A DNA stretch of 29,201 nt, from positions 1-29,201 of the forward strand of contig CAYYVQ010000033.1 of NCBI GenBank assembly GCA_964475205.1, written 5' to 3'. Below the pieces are notes generated by a model that saw only the letters and a list, made by a program, of their open reading frames with translations, ran no database searches and was not told the origin of the DNA. Below, in pieces: positions 8,304-15,505 of this stretch. Position numbers and translations under genes: made by a program. The stretch comes from CAYSRM01 sp964475205 (GTDB taxonomy: Bacteria > Verrucomicrobiota > Kiritimatiellia > UBA8416 > CAYSRM01). The stretch's first letter is position 1. Every line of letters begins with the position of its first letter.

Positions 8304-9344
8304 ATGGTTGCACTGGGACTGTTCGCCGGACTGGCTCTCTACGGGATCGTGCGGGTGATGACATCGGGATTCTACACCATACGTCCTGATGAGCGAGCTG
8401 TACTTACCAATTTCGGCCGGGCGGTTCGCCTGGGCGGAACTGATTCGGAACCTGTAGATATGCCCGATCTTTCGGAAGAGGAGAAGAAACGCTACCAGTA
8501 TCCGGCGTTACGGGTTATCGGGCCTGGAGGACCGTACTTCAAGTGGCCATGGCAGAAAGTATACAAGGTCACAGTCGCAACTGAAGCAGTTAACCTTACC
8601 TGGGATCCCACGAAGAACCAGAACACGATAGAAGCGGTTACCAAGGATAATCTGACCACCGGTGTGAATGGACAGATCCGTTACCGCATCAGCGAAAACA
8701 ATCTGTACGCTTTTCTTTTCGGTGTGGAAAGCCCGTTGGAGCATGTTATGGGTTTCTTCATTTCTGTCCTGCGTGAACGAATAGCGAATTTCACTGACCC
8801 GAAAGGAAGCGCCTTGCTTTCTGAAGAGGAGCTTGCGGAATCCGGGGAAGGCCAGAGCAGTTCCGCCGCCGAGCTTTCCGAAGGGGTTTCAATCAACGAC
8901 CTGAGGAAGAACCTGCCCTTGCTTAACGATTATATGGAACAGCAGTGCAAAGGCACTGTAGGCCGGTACGGGATTGAACTTGATGCGGCGCTGATAACCG
9001 AGATAGACCCTCCGCCGGAGGTGGACAGGGCTCTTTCGGCAATCAACAGTACCAGGAACCAGGTCGCGGCGGATATAAGTACTGCAAGAGCTGATGCTGA
9101 ACAGCAGATTACAATGAGCAAGCGTGCGGTTGACATAGCCACAAACAATGCTCAGGCGGAGGTTGCCCCGTTACGTGAACTGGCCAGAATACTGACCAGC
9201 ATAAAGAAAGAGGGAGGTTCAAAGGCGTTGCGCGCATATCTGCGGAATATGCGAGTGCCCTTGCTTGAACGTGTCCGGCGCGTTGTGGAGACCACAAAAC
9301 AGATTTTAACCCCGCAGGCAGGAGAAGCGCAACATGGATCCTAG
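8304..9344 (+). CDS. SPFH/band 7 (HflK/prohibitin-like) membrane protein, second SPFH gene
   Basis: The 346-residue protein starts with a membrane span (about 2-20) followed by SGFYTIRPDERAVLTNFGRA, the opening typical of band 7 proteins of the HflK/prohibitin branch. The SPFH core continues with TKDNLTTGVNGQIRYRIS, and EIDPPPEVDRALSAINSTRN near residue 240 is an HflK-like signature, followed by a short coiled coil and a helical tail. Two insertions are visible: a charged loop after GRA (about residues 41-65) and an acidic Ser/Glu-rich loop around 175-195. It has a good GGAGG ribosome-binding site at 8293-8297. Its 3' end overlaps the next SPFH gene by 11 bases, so the two are probably translated together and may form a hetero-oligomer, as HflK and HflC do. 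No hflK-type protease neighbour (FtsH) is seen. Confidence 0.85.
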   Translation: MVALGLFAGLALYGIVRVMTSGFYTIRPDERAVLTNFGRAVRLGGTDSEPVDMPDLSEEEKKRYQYPALRVIGPGGPYFKWPWQKVYKVTVATEAVNLTWDPTKNQNTIEAVTKDNLTTGVNGQIRYRISENNLYAFLFGVESPLEHVMGFFISVLRERIANFTDPKGSALLSEEELAESGEGQSSSAAELSEGVSINDLRKNLPLLNDYMEQQCKGTVGRYGIELDAALITEIDPPPEVDRALSAINSTRNQVAADISTARADAEQQITMSKRAVDIATNNAQAEVAPLRELARILTSIKKEGGSKALRAYLRNMRVPLLERVRRVVETTKQILTPQAGEAQHGS

Positions 9345-10260
9345 GGCAGCGGCTGCGGTTGCAGCGTTTTTTACAGGGCTGGCGCTTATTCCGATAGCAA
9401 TGGCGCTAAGCAGGGTTTTCGGTCTTTACGCCATCGTCAAGGAGTGCGAAGCACAGGTTTTCACATTATTCGGAAAAGTGCTGGGGGTGCTGGATAAACC
9501 AGGGTTGCATATTCCATTGAAAGCATTCGGACCTAAGGCGTTGCTTCTGCCGTTTTTCGGTAAACGCTACAGGGTCAGCACCGCCCTTCGGCAGCATTAC
9601 CTGCGATCGCAGATGGTAAACTCCGAGGAAGGCACCCCCATGGGAGTCGGTATCTGGTACGAGATGCAGGTGATGGATCCCACCAGTTACCTGTTTACCA
9701 ATACAAATCCCGAAGGGTCGCTCCAGGCAAATGTGGCAAGTTCCACTATTTCTGTATTGAGCAACCTCGAGATGGAAAAAATGCTTGAAGATCGACATTC
9801 GCTGAGCCGGACAGTGCGCAACAACGTGTCGCCCCTCTCGGAGAAATGGGGCTACGAGCTTGGATCGGTCTATATCAGGAAAGTTGCTTTCACTGACCGG
9901 CAGATGGTGGATAATATAACCGAGAAGGTGGTCAAGCGGCTGGTGCAGGTTACGAGCGCCATGAAACAGGACGGAGAGAACCGGGTGGGCCTGATCAAGA
10001 GCCAGACAGCGAACAAAGTCTCGCAGAAGATGGCAGAAGCAAGCGCAGCCAGGCCCAGGGTTGTCGGAGATACCCTGAACGAAATAGCAAAAGGCGACCC
10101 CGAGATCCTGGACGCGGTTCTTAACGTGATGGAGACAGAAAAACTCCTGAAGTCCAATGCTGAAGTTGATGTTATACCGGAGGGTACAGCATTGATTACA
10201 CAGTTGAACGACAGCGCTGGCAGAGCGATGCGGATCAGTTATCCTGAAGGGCAGCAGTGA
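9334..10260 (+). CDS. SPFH/band 7-like membrane protein, third SPFH gene
   Basis: The 308-residue product has one membrane span (about 6-27), then LYAIVKECEAQVFTLFGKV, and KPGLHIPLKAFGPKALL, matching the first strands of a divergent SPFH domain. The later part (KWGYELGSVYIRKVAFTD, then NITEKVVKRLVQVTSAMKQDGENRVGL in shorter pieces) matches the end of the domain and the start of the coiled coil. It is shorter than the other two SPFH proteins and lacks a long coiled coil. GGAG lies just upstream of the ATG, within the end of the preceding gene (11-base overlap). The last 26 bases overlap the end of a convergent gene. It could be the HflC-like half of a pair with the preceding gene; the level of divergence leaves this open. 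Confidence 0.78.
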   Translation: MDPRAAAAVAAFFTGLALIPIAMALSRVFGLYAIVKECEAQVFTLFGKVLGVLDKPGLHIPLKAFGPKALLLPFFGKRYRVSTALRQHYLRSQMVNSEEGTPMGVGIWYEMQVMDPTSYLFTNTNPEGSLQANVASSTISVLSNLEMEKMLEDRHSLSRTVRNNVSPLSEKWGYELGSVYIRKVAFTDRQMVDNITEKVVKRLVQVTSAMKQDGENRVGLIKSQTANKVSQKMAEASAARPRVVGDTLNEIAKGDPEILDAVLNVMETEKLLKSNAEVDVIPEGTALITQLNDSAGRAMRISYPEGQQ

Positions 10261-11419
10261 TTTCGTTGAACTTCTTTTGAATCGCCTCGTTGTCGAAGGG
10301 CACAAGTTCCGGCAGGTGCATCTCCTGCAGCGCGGCGAGGTCTTCGAGCGTAGTCTGCATTTCATTGGCAAGCGCGGAGGATATGCTTATTGTCCGGTAT
10401 GCATTTGACGCAACCTTGTAGCGCATTCGGACGGCTTTTAGAGCTTTCTCCAGCCGGTCCTGCAAGCTGTTGAGGTGGCTGCGATAAATCTCAAGAACCT
10501 GGTCTGTTGTGTTCTGTGCACGCAGGCTGGCTTCGAGGATTTCACGCTGACTTTGAGGCGAGGCTGCCAGAAGCGCGTTTGTCTCTTTTCTTGCCTTTTC
10601 ATTCCTTTCGGCAAGCCTGGAGATCCTTTTAAGATACCGGTTTTGGATGTTATCCAGAACGGTTTCGTGGGCTTTCACAACGGCCTGCAGCATAACCACA
10701 TGAATTCCGTAATAGCGTCTCGCAGCCTCCGGGTCGCCGCGATTCTGTCGCATAAGATCTTCAAGCTGTCTGTTAATCACACGGACGTTATCAAAGACCG
10801 CGCTGAGGGCCATAATATCTCTGCCGGAGACTGAAGAGAGGTAGAACCTGACCTGGTCGGTCGAAAGTTCGATGCCCATGCTTTTATATTCCTTCTGAAG
10901 TTTCTCGACCAGTTTCTTCTTTTCGCCTTCAAGCTGGTCTATTTCTTTGCGTGTATCTTTAATTGCTTCTGTATAACTCTTGCGGGTGCGATTCAGGAAT
11001 GCCTTGATGCTCCTCTTCCCGTCGGCAGTCATCCGTTTTTCCCTGAGCTCGACTATTTCCCGGTTAAGAACGTCGACTTGCTCCTCTATGCAGGCGTACT
11101 CAGCGCGATAGTCTGTCAGTTGCGACAGACGAAGCGTATCGAGCGTTTTGTCCAGAAGCTCGTTGATATCGTCATCGGCATCGCGCCTGTCACGCCTGAT
11201 CCACGCGCGAGGAGGAAGTTGGGCACGCGCATCTCTGAGATCCAGTATTTCGAGCAGATGCTCCTTGCTTTGTTCCCATGCTTTAACGGCATGTTCGTTG
11301 AGCTTTTGAAGCTTTGATTCAACAACGTTGCTCTCGGTCGCGACCGCTGATGAAAATTGAGTCAGCATTGTAGAAACAAGAAGTATTGTTGCGATGCAGC
11401 TAAAAGTTGGTCCATTCAT
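10235..11419 (-). CDS. Secreted or membrane-anchored coiled-coil protein of unknown function
   Basis: The frame can be extended to 11530, but a good promoter lies inside that extension, and the ATG at 11419 is preceded by GAGGA and begins a hydrophobic leader (residues about 7-27, ending SSAVA), so 394 residues are called. The leader lacks positive charge at its N-terminus, so it may be an uncleaved anchor. The rest is almost wholly helical and charged, with heptad-like stretches (for example EIDQLEGEKKKLVEKLQKEY around 165-185, EDLMRQNRGDPEAARRYYG further on). No domain is recognised. Its 3' end overlaps the last SPFH gene by 26 bases in convergent orientation. The placement suggests, without proving, that it works outside the membrane near the SPFH assembly. 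Confidence 0.7.
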   Translation of the reverse strand: MNGPTFSCIATILLVSTMLTQFSSAVATESNVVESKLQKLNEHAVKAWEQSKEHLLEILDLRDARAQLPPRAWIRRDRRDADDDINELLDKTLDTLRLSQLTDYRAEYACIEEQVDVLNREIVELREKRMTADGKRSIKAFLNRTRKSYTEAIKDTRKEIDQLEGEKKKLVEKLQKEYKSMGIELSTDQVRFYLSSVSGRDIMALSAVFDNVRVINRQLEDLMRQNRGDPEAARRYYGIHVVMLQAVVKAHETVLDNIQNRYLKRISRLAERNEKARKETNALLAASPQSQREILEASLRAQNTTDQVLEIYRSHLNSLQDRLEKALKAVRMRYKVASNAYRTISISSALANEMQTTLEDLAALQEMHLPELVPFDNEAIQKKFNEITAALQDN

Positions 11420-11497
11420 GTCCAGTATCCTCAGTGTTCCGTGACGAAGCCGGGAAAAAGGTTTTCGGACGGCACGGGGCTCAACCAATTCTTCTTC

Positions 11498-11526
11498 AAG
11501 ATATTGGAACCTGTTTTGAAAGTCAA
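11498..11526 (-). promoter_or_regulatory. Sigma-70-type promoter for the coiled-coil gene
   Basis: On the minus strand TTGACT (11526-11521) and TATCTT (11503-11498) are separated by exactly 17 bases, close to the sigma-70 consensus. Transcription would begin near 11491, leaving about 70 bases of leader before the ATG at 11419. This decides against the longer N-terminal reading of the gene. Confidence 0.6.
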
Positions 11527-11598
11527 ACAAGATAGGCCATGGCAGAGTTCATCCTGTATGTCTAACGAGTCCACATGGCCTGTAACAGCCGGTGCAGA

Positions 11599-12780
11599 TC
11601 AGGTCTCTTGCCCGCGAGCGAACCATCCTTCTGTCCTGACGCATATTTTTACCAGCATCAACATGACCGGCACCTCAATCAAGACCCCGACCACTGTCGC
11701 CAGGGCGGCTCCAGAGGATAATCCGTAGAGCATGGTTGCCGTCGCAATGGCAACTTCGAAATGATTGGAAGCTCCGATCATAGCCGAGGGCGCGGCATCG
11801 GAATAGCTGAGCCCAAGTTTCTTTGACGCTAGATAACCCAGTGCAAAAATCAGGCATGTCTGAATGAACAGAGGAATCGCAATCCAAAGAATCGTCAGGG
11901 GCCTGTTAAGAATAACCTCGCCTTTAAAAGAGAATAGAAGCACCAGCGTAACCAGCAGCGCCCCAATTGTGATTGGTGTCAACAAGTGCAGGAACTTCTC
12001 CTTGAACCATGCTTCACCTTTGCGCGCCACAATCCAGCGGCGCGACAAGTACCCGGCGACAAGGGGTAAAGCCACATAAATGCCGATGGAGAGCAGCAAT
12101 GCCTGCCAGGGGACGGGCAGCTTGCCCACTCCCAGAAGGAAGCCGCCGAGAATGCCGTAAAGAACCAGCATTGTGAGCGAGTTGATGGCAACCATCACAA
12201 GCGTATGCCCGTCGTTGCCGCGCGCAAGAAAGCTCCATACCAGCACCATCGCCGTGCAGGGCGCAATACCCAGCAGAATACATCCTGCGAAGTAGCTCCG
12301 CCACAGCGGCACTTCGAGCATCTTGATGCCTTCGTGCAATACCACGGTTCCCGCGCCGTAGGTTTCGCCCGCATCCAGGTTCAGGCCGAACGGCATCTTC
12401 ACCAAATCCGTTGCTTCCGGGCCGATGAATCCCCGGAAAAGCACACCGAGAAAAAGATACGCAATGGCGAACATCGTAAATGGTTTGATGGCCCAGTTTA
12501 TAATCAGAGTCAAGCTGACCGGTTTGGCGCTCTTGCCTGCTTTGACAACCTCTGCAAAGTCGATTTTTACCATGATAGGATACATCATAAAGAAAAGGCA
12601 TACTGCAATAGGTATCGATACAACAGGCGCTCCGTTGATGTGGATTGCCATTGCATCCAGTGTTCCGGCCAGACCTGGCGCAACCTTCCCCAGAACAATT
12701 CCGCCAACTATACATAGTCCTACCCAGACGGTAAGGTAGCGCTCGAAGATGCTTGTCATGTGTCTTTCGTCAGTCTTCAT
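11599..12780 (-). CDS. acr3: Arsenite efflux transporter, ACR3 family
   Basis: This 393-residue polytopic membrane protein pumps arsenite (and sometimes antimonite) out of the cell. It carries the ACR3 signature around the essential cysteine, GCILLGIAPCTAMVLVWSF, near residue 170, together with KPFTMFAIAYLFL and the late ASNHFEVAIATA helix. About ten hydrophobic spans are visible and the length is normal for the family. An AAGGA ribosome-binding site precedes the ATG at 12780, whose first bases overlap the end of arsC (ATGA-type contact), so the two are probably translationally coupled. It is the last gene of the ars operon and appears fully intact, unlike the first genes of that operon. Confidence 0.95.
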   Translation of the reverse strand: MKTDERHMTSIFERYLTVWVGLCIVGGIVLGKVAPGLAGTLDAMAIHINGAPVVSIPIAVCLFFMMYPIMVKIDFAEVVKAGKSAKPVSLTLIINWAIKPFTMFAIAYLFLGVLFRGFIGPEATDLVKMPFGLNLDAGETYGAGTVVLHEGIKMLEVPLWRSYFAGCILLGIAPCTAMVLVWSFLARGNDGHTLVMVAINSLTMLVLYGILGGFLLGVGKLPVPWQALLLSIGIYVALPLVAGYLSRRWIVARKGEAWFKEKFLHLLTPITIGALLVTLVLLFSFKGEVILNRPLTILWIAIPLFIQTCLIFALGYLASKKLGLSYSDAAPSAMIGASNHFEVAIATATMLYGLSSGAALATVVGVLIEVPVMLMLVKICVRTEGWFARGQET

Positions 12781-13238
12781 TTGTTGTCCTTCTCTGATAA
12801 TGCGTCCGGCAGTTTCTGTACAAAATCCCTTATCTCGTCGCGTACCCGGCGATAATGGTTCAACGCCTCTTCTTTACTTGCCGCGTTTTCTGCAAGCCTG
12901 GGCGGGTCGTCAAAACCTGCGTGGATGACTTTTGCCTGGCCCTTTAACCACATAGGGCAGGTCTCGTTTGCGTGTCCGCATACGGTTATTACGTAGTCAA
13001 AATCCACGTCTTCCAGATCGTCGGCTTTTTTGGATGACTGGCATGAAATATCGATACCGGCCTCCGCCATGACCTTTACCGCGTTCGGATTCAACCCGTG
13101 AGTCTCGATGCCCGCGGAGTAGGCTTCGATTACATCGCCCTTGAGCGTCCTGGCCCATCCCTCGGCCATCTGGCTGCGGCATGAATTGCCGGTACAGAGA
13201 AAAAGCGTCTTCAGTTTTTGCGCGGCATTTTTTGGCAT
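12777..13238 (-). CDS. arsC: Arsenate reductase, thioredoxin-coupled (LMW-phosphatase fold)
   Basis: ArsC reduces arsenate to arsenite. The 153-residue protein has the phosphatase-type loop CTGNSCRS at residues 15-22 (nucleophile Cys15, Arg21) and the two resolving cysteines Cys87 and Cys94 in TVCGHANETCP. The spacing of the three cysteines is the same as in the thioredoxin-dependent ArsC of Staphylococcus (Cys10/82/89). The frame extends further upstream, but the ATG at 13238 follows GGGAGAA and starts just before the first strand, so it is chosen. It lies directly upstream of acr3. The reductant should be thioredoxin, yet the thioredoxin gene of this operon, just upstream, is truncated, so a general thioredoxin probably serves. 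Confidence 0.95.
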   Translation of the reverse strand: MPKNAAQKLKTLFLCTGNSCRSQMAEGWARTLKGDVIEAYSAGIETHGLNPNAVKVMAEAGIDISCQSSKKADDLEDVDFDYVITVCGHANETCPMWLKGQAKVIHAGFDDPPRLAENAASKEEALNHYRRVRDEIRDFVQKLPDALSEKDNK

Positions 13239-13555
13239 AATAATTCTCCCAATGGTTGATTCAGGCCGTGTAAAACATGTAAAGGCCGCCAATTGCCGAG
13301 ATCTTCAAGAATTGGAGCCATCATCTTGCAGTGAACACATTTGCTTGCCCCCAGATCGACGAGCCGGGGCAAAGCCTTGTCTTTCAGGGTTTCCTTTGAA
13401 GCAACCCTTGCATCGGTTTTGACCGAGGCCGCTTTTTGTGTTGCCGGCGTCGCCGGCACAGTCTCCGGTTCCGGTTTCCTGCGTTTGGCGATGAATACAA
13501 TGCGGACTGCGCAGACCAGCGCCACGATGATCTGCGTCCGGTGCATTCCCTTCAT
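13211..13555 (-). pseudogene. Truncated anchored thioredoxin of the ars operon
   Basis: The reading frame starts at 13555 with GGAGG upstream, encodes an N-terminal hydrophobic anchor (residues about 8-22), a Pro/Ala/Thr-rich linker, and then the beginning of a thioredoxin fold with the redox motif: LVDLGASKCVHCKMMAPILEDL, CVHC being the CXXC pair. After ILEDL the similarity ends abruptly; the following residues to the stop are unlike thioredoxin and the frame runs 28 bases into arsC. From my memory of similar arsenic operons the intact protein has about 150 residues, so roughly the last 60 are missing. In the next frame, right at the break, the DNA reads KISAIGGLYMFYTA and stops at 13261, like the tail of a membrane protein. 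The likeliest history is a deletion joining two genes. Confidence 0.7.
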
Positions 13556-13671
13556 GCGGTTCCTCCATTCATCATTTCACACCCTCTGGCAACCAGCTTG
13601 TCAATGCTCGCCGAAATGACGGCAACCATAAAGACTAACCCATTATCATACCTGGCGAAATAGCCATGCAT
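13552..13671 (-). CDS. Small 39-residue open frame or gene remnant between arsR and thioredoxin
   Basis: An ATG at 13671 opens a 39-codon frame (begins MHGYFARYDNG, ends CEMMNGGTA) whose stop overlaps the thioredoxin start in an ATGA arrangement, the kind of contact expected between coupled operon genes. The segment VFMVAVISASIDKLVARG could be the end of a longer protein now lost. I do not recognise it. Given the deletions on both sides, a remnant is more likely than a functional microprotein. Confidence 0.3.
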   Translation of the reverse strand: MHGYFARYDNGLVFMVAVISASIDKLVARGCEMMNGGTA

Positions 13672-13692
13672 TAGTCAAAAAAACCATTAGCG

Positions 13693-13840
13693 TTATTTCA
13701 GTGTCCGATCGACGCATTCAATAAAGTCCAGGGCGCATGGAAGGCGCAGTGAATAAAACACCTGTTTGCCGCGCTGGATGGCCTAGAGCTTTGAAAAAAA
13801 CCGCTCTTTCCTGCATCTGCATGTCCCTTGTTTTATTCAT
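13693..13840 (-). pseudogene. arsR: arsR remnant with its central region deleted
   Basis: Reading from 13840, the frame begins MNKTRDMQMQERAVFFKALG and continues HPAR, the standard N-terminus of an ArsR-family repressor, then runs out of similarity and stops. Directly after HPAR, in another frame, the DNA encodes GKQVFYSLRLPCALDFIEC followed by VDRTLK and a TAA at 13693-13695, the standard C-terminus of the same family. Only about 50 of the usual 100-odd residues remain, and the missing part includes the recognition helix. The 148-base span is not a multiple of three, so no single product joins the two ends. The product cannot bind DNA as ArsR does. Start at 13840, 13822 or 13816 is possible. 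Confidence 0.8.
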
Positions 13841-13847
13841 ATCGCGA

Positions 13848-13879
13848 AAAATACCATTAACTTGGTCATTAGGTCAAGT
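13848..13879 (-). promoter_or_regulatory. ars operon promoter with a dyad operator candidate
   Basis: On the minus strand TTGACC (13877-13872) and TATTTT (13853-13848) are 18 bases apart. The dyad ACTTG-10 bases-CAAGT (13879-13860) overlaps the -35 box and spacer, and a direct repeat TGACC-TAA-TGACC lies inside it. This is the usual position for an ArsR operator. Transcription would start only a base or so before the ATG at 13840, which favours one of the later arsR starts (13822 or 13816, after AAGGG). The promoter looks intact although the repressor gene is broken. Confidence 0.5.
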
Positions 13880-13893
13880 AACAAATTGTATCC

Positions 13894-13922
13894 AACCGGG
13901 ATTTCTCACAGGATTTCGTAGC
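13894..13922 (+). repeat. Second copy of a dispersed repeat segment
   Basis: The segment AACCGGGATTTCTCACAGGA and the nine bases after it match positions 4500-4472 read on the minus strand at 24 of 29 bases. Both copies lie between genes. A shared transcription signal is unlikely because the copies face different contexts, so a dispersed extragenic repeat is the simplest reading. Confidence 0.4.
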
Positions 13923-13944
13923 GAGAGCGTGGAGGTTCAACAAC

Positions 13945-15432
13945 TCAACGCGTAAACTTTTTTTCCATGGATCGGAGCGAATCAAGAAAGCGGCAATGCG
14001 CGCAGTCTTTTTCACGCTGAAGACAGTAGTCCTGAAGTATCTGGATCAAGCCCTGCTGGTAAAGGCCGGCGGAATATATTGCCGGGTTGTGATCCGGACC
14101 CAGAAGGTTGTATGCAGCAAGACGGATCCTGCTGTTGCTGTGTTCTCGGGGCAGAAGTTCCAGCAGTTTGTCGTCTCCATATCCGCAGGCAAATGCAAAT
14201 GGAATTATTACGTTTGACAGTATTGCCGCTATCCTTCCCCTGCCAAGAAGCGCAACCTCGGTCTTCCCGGCTTTTCCTCCAAGCCCCAGCCTGTGCGACC
14301 AGAAAGGAAAAGAGGTATTCTCAAGTATAGCGGCAGCTTCCCTGACATAATTTTCAGGCGCCTCCATTCTCAAGTTGCTAAGCATCTGCACAGGCGATGG
14401 GTCCCGGCAGAACAGCGAAGCCGCGGCAGCAAGTCTGCGCAACGGATGATTCTGCGGGCGGACCCCGGAAAGCTTCCAGGTGAGATTCACCTGCCTGTCT
14501 TCCTGAATTGCAGAACAGGACTTCCACCACCTGTGCCATATATCTCTCACAAAAGCTCTTGTCTCATTACTCCAGGAATTTCGGATATTACCTGGAAGAA
14601 GACCGGCTGTCCCAAGGAGCAGAGCATAGGCGGAGCGAATATCGTTTTGAGATTCATCGCGAAGAATCTGGTATGGCAGTTCGCAGGCAAGGGTTCTGAA
14701 CCCGTGTTTGTTGTGCTTGTAACCCAGGGCGGTCATTATTTCCTCGTAAAACGCCTGGTTTTCACCCTTTTCCTCAATCTGTGCCATCAGCCGCAAACGC
14801 TTTGACGCTATTCGTTCTCTGCCTGCAAGCCCCAGGATACTGCGGATTGTATCCGGAAGCTTTGATGACAAGGCGCCTGAACATGGAGACACCCATGCGG
14901 AAGGAGCGGACATGGGGTAAGCGGTCACATCAATGGCCTCAAAGGAAAAGTCAGGTTTTCTGTCTAATGCTTCTTTAAGACATACCTGAACACTTCCAGG
15001 CGGAAGAAATTTTTTTGCTAAAACACCGGGATAATAAAATACGTGAACGATAACATTCGTGTATGCAGGGTCACTCTCGTGGCCATGGCGGCGCCAGTCG
15101 CCGGGACGCCTGTGCACTTCAACATCGCCTTTTAACATCCGCCCGCCGACCCTGACAGTAGCATCTATAAAGTCCGGACCTGACTCAAGATTCCACCTGC
15201 CGGGATCCTCTACCAGAAGCCTTTCTCCATTGGTCGAAACCAAAACTTCCGGCCTCCAGGAGGGGTCAAACCATACAGCCTGCAAATGTCGCTCACACAA
15301 AGTCGCGTCTCTACCGGAAAAGCTGTTATTGTAAATTCCCTGCTTTTCACGTATTTGCGGGCTTAAAAGCGCATTCCATTGCGTAAAGCAGCCTGCGAAG
15401 GCATCATTGATATCGATGGCTTTCTGTTCCAT
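13945..15432 (-). CDS. DUF2851 family protein
   Basis: The 495-residue protein matches the DUF2851 family as I remember it: an N-terminal part with SGRDATLCERHLQAVWFD, NLESGPDFIDATV, GDVEVHRRPGDWRRHGH and NVIVHVFYYPG, then a long helical region and a Cys-rich C-terminus (CLQREKDCAHCRFLDS) that could bind a metal. DUF2851 proteins are found in Bacteroidota, Chloroflexota and PVC-type bacteria; the family has no established function. The GDVEVH segment and conserved acids suggest a nuclease-like fold, but that is inference. The length is as expected and nothing seems disrupted. No strong ribosome-binding site precedes the ATG. It is followed, 104 bases on, by the ars operon on the same strand. 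Confidence 0.8.
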   Translation of the reverse strand: MEQKAIDINDAFAGCFTQWNALLSPQIREKQGIYNNSFSGRDATLCERHLQAVWFDPSWRPEVLVSTNGERLLVEDPGRWNLESGPDFIDATVRVGGRMLKGDVEVHRRPGDWRRHGHESDPAYTNVIVHVFYYPGVLAKKFLPPGSVQVCLKEALDRKPDFSFEAIDVTAYPMSAPSAWVSPCSGALSSKLPDTIRSILGLAGRERIASKRLRLMAQIEEKGENQAFYEEIMTALGYKHNKHGFRTLACELPYQILRDESQNDIRSAYALLLGTAGLLPGNIRNSWSNETRAFVRDIWHRWWKSCSAIQEDRQVNLTWKLSGVRPQNHPLRRLAAAASLFCRDPSPVQMLSNLRMEAPENYVREAAAILENTSFPFWSHRLGLGGKAGKTEVALLGRGRIAAILSNVIIPFAFACGYGDDKLLELLPREHSNSRIRLAAYNLLGPDHNPAIYSAGLYQQGLIQILQDYCLQREKDCAHCRFLDSLRSMEKKFTR

Positions 15433-15475
15433 GTGTGCATTGAGCTATAATAATTCGGTCATCATTATGCTCTTC

Positions 15476-15505
15476 ATTATAATACGGTGCAAGCTTCACT
15501 TGCAG
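15476..15505 (-). promoter_or_regulatory. Possible promoter for the DUF2851 gene
   Basis: A perfect TATAAT lies on the minus strand at 15481-15476, about 37 bases upstream of a fitting start point for the DUF2851 gene. The best -35 at 18-base spacing is CTGCAA (15505-15500), a poor match that lies mostly within the end of the MITE-like element starting at 15502. The element may have replaced the original -35 region. Confidence 0.35.

Noticed and set aside
8225..8356. Short plus-strand frame between the flotillin and the second SPFH gene
   Set aside because: It has no ribosome-binding site and overlaps the well-supported start of the next gene in another frame.
11420..11530. N-terminal extension of the coiled-coil protein
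   Set aside because: A close-to-consensus promoter (11498-11526) lies inside it, and the ATG at 11419 has its own ribosome-binding site and starts a hydrophobic leader.
11534..11581. Inverted repeat AGGCCATG/CATGGCCT downstream of acr3
   Set aside because: The arms are 32 bases apart with no T run, so neither a terminator nor an operator is convincing.
13443..13459. Palindrome GCCGGCG-T-CGCCGGC
   Set aside because: It lies in the Pro/Ala/Thr linker codons of the thioredoxin gene, where such GC-rich symmetry is easily produced by codon use.
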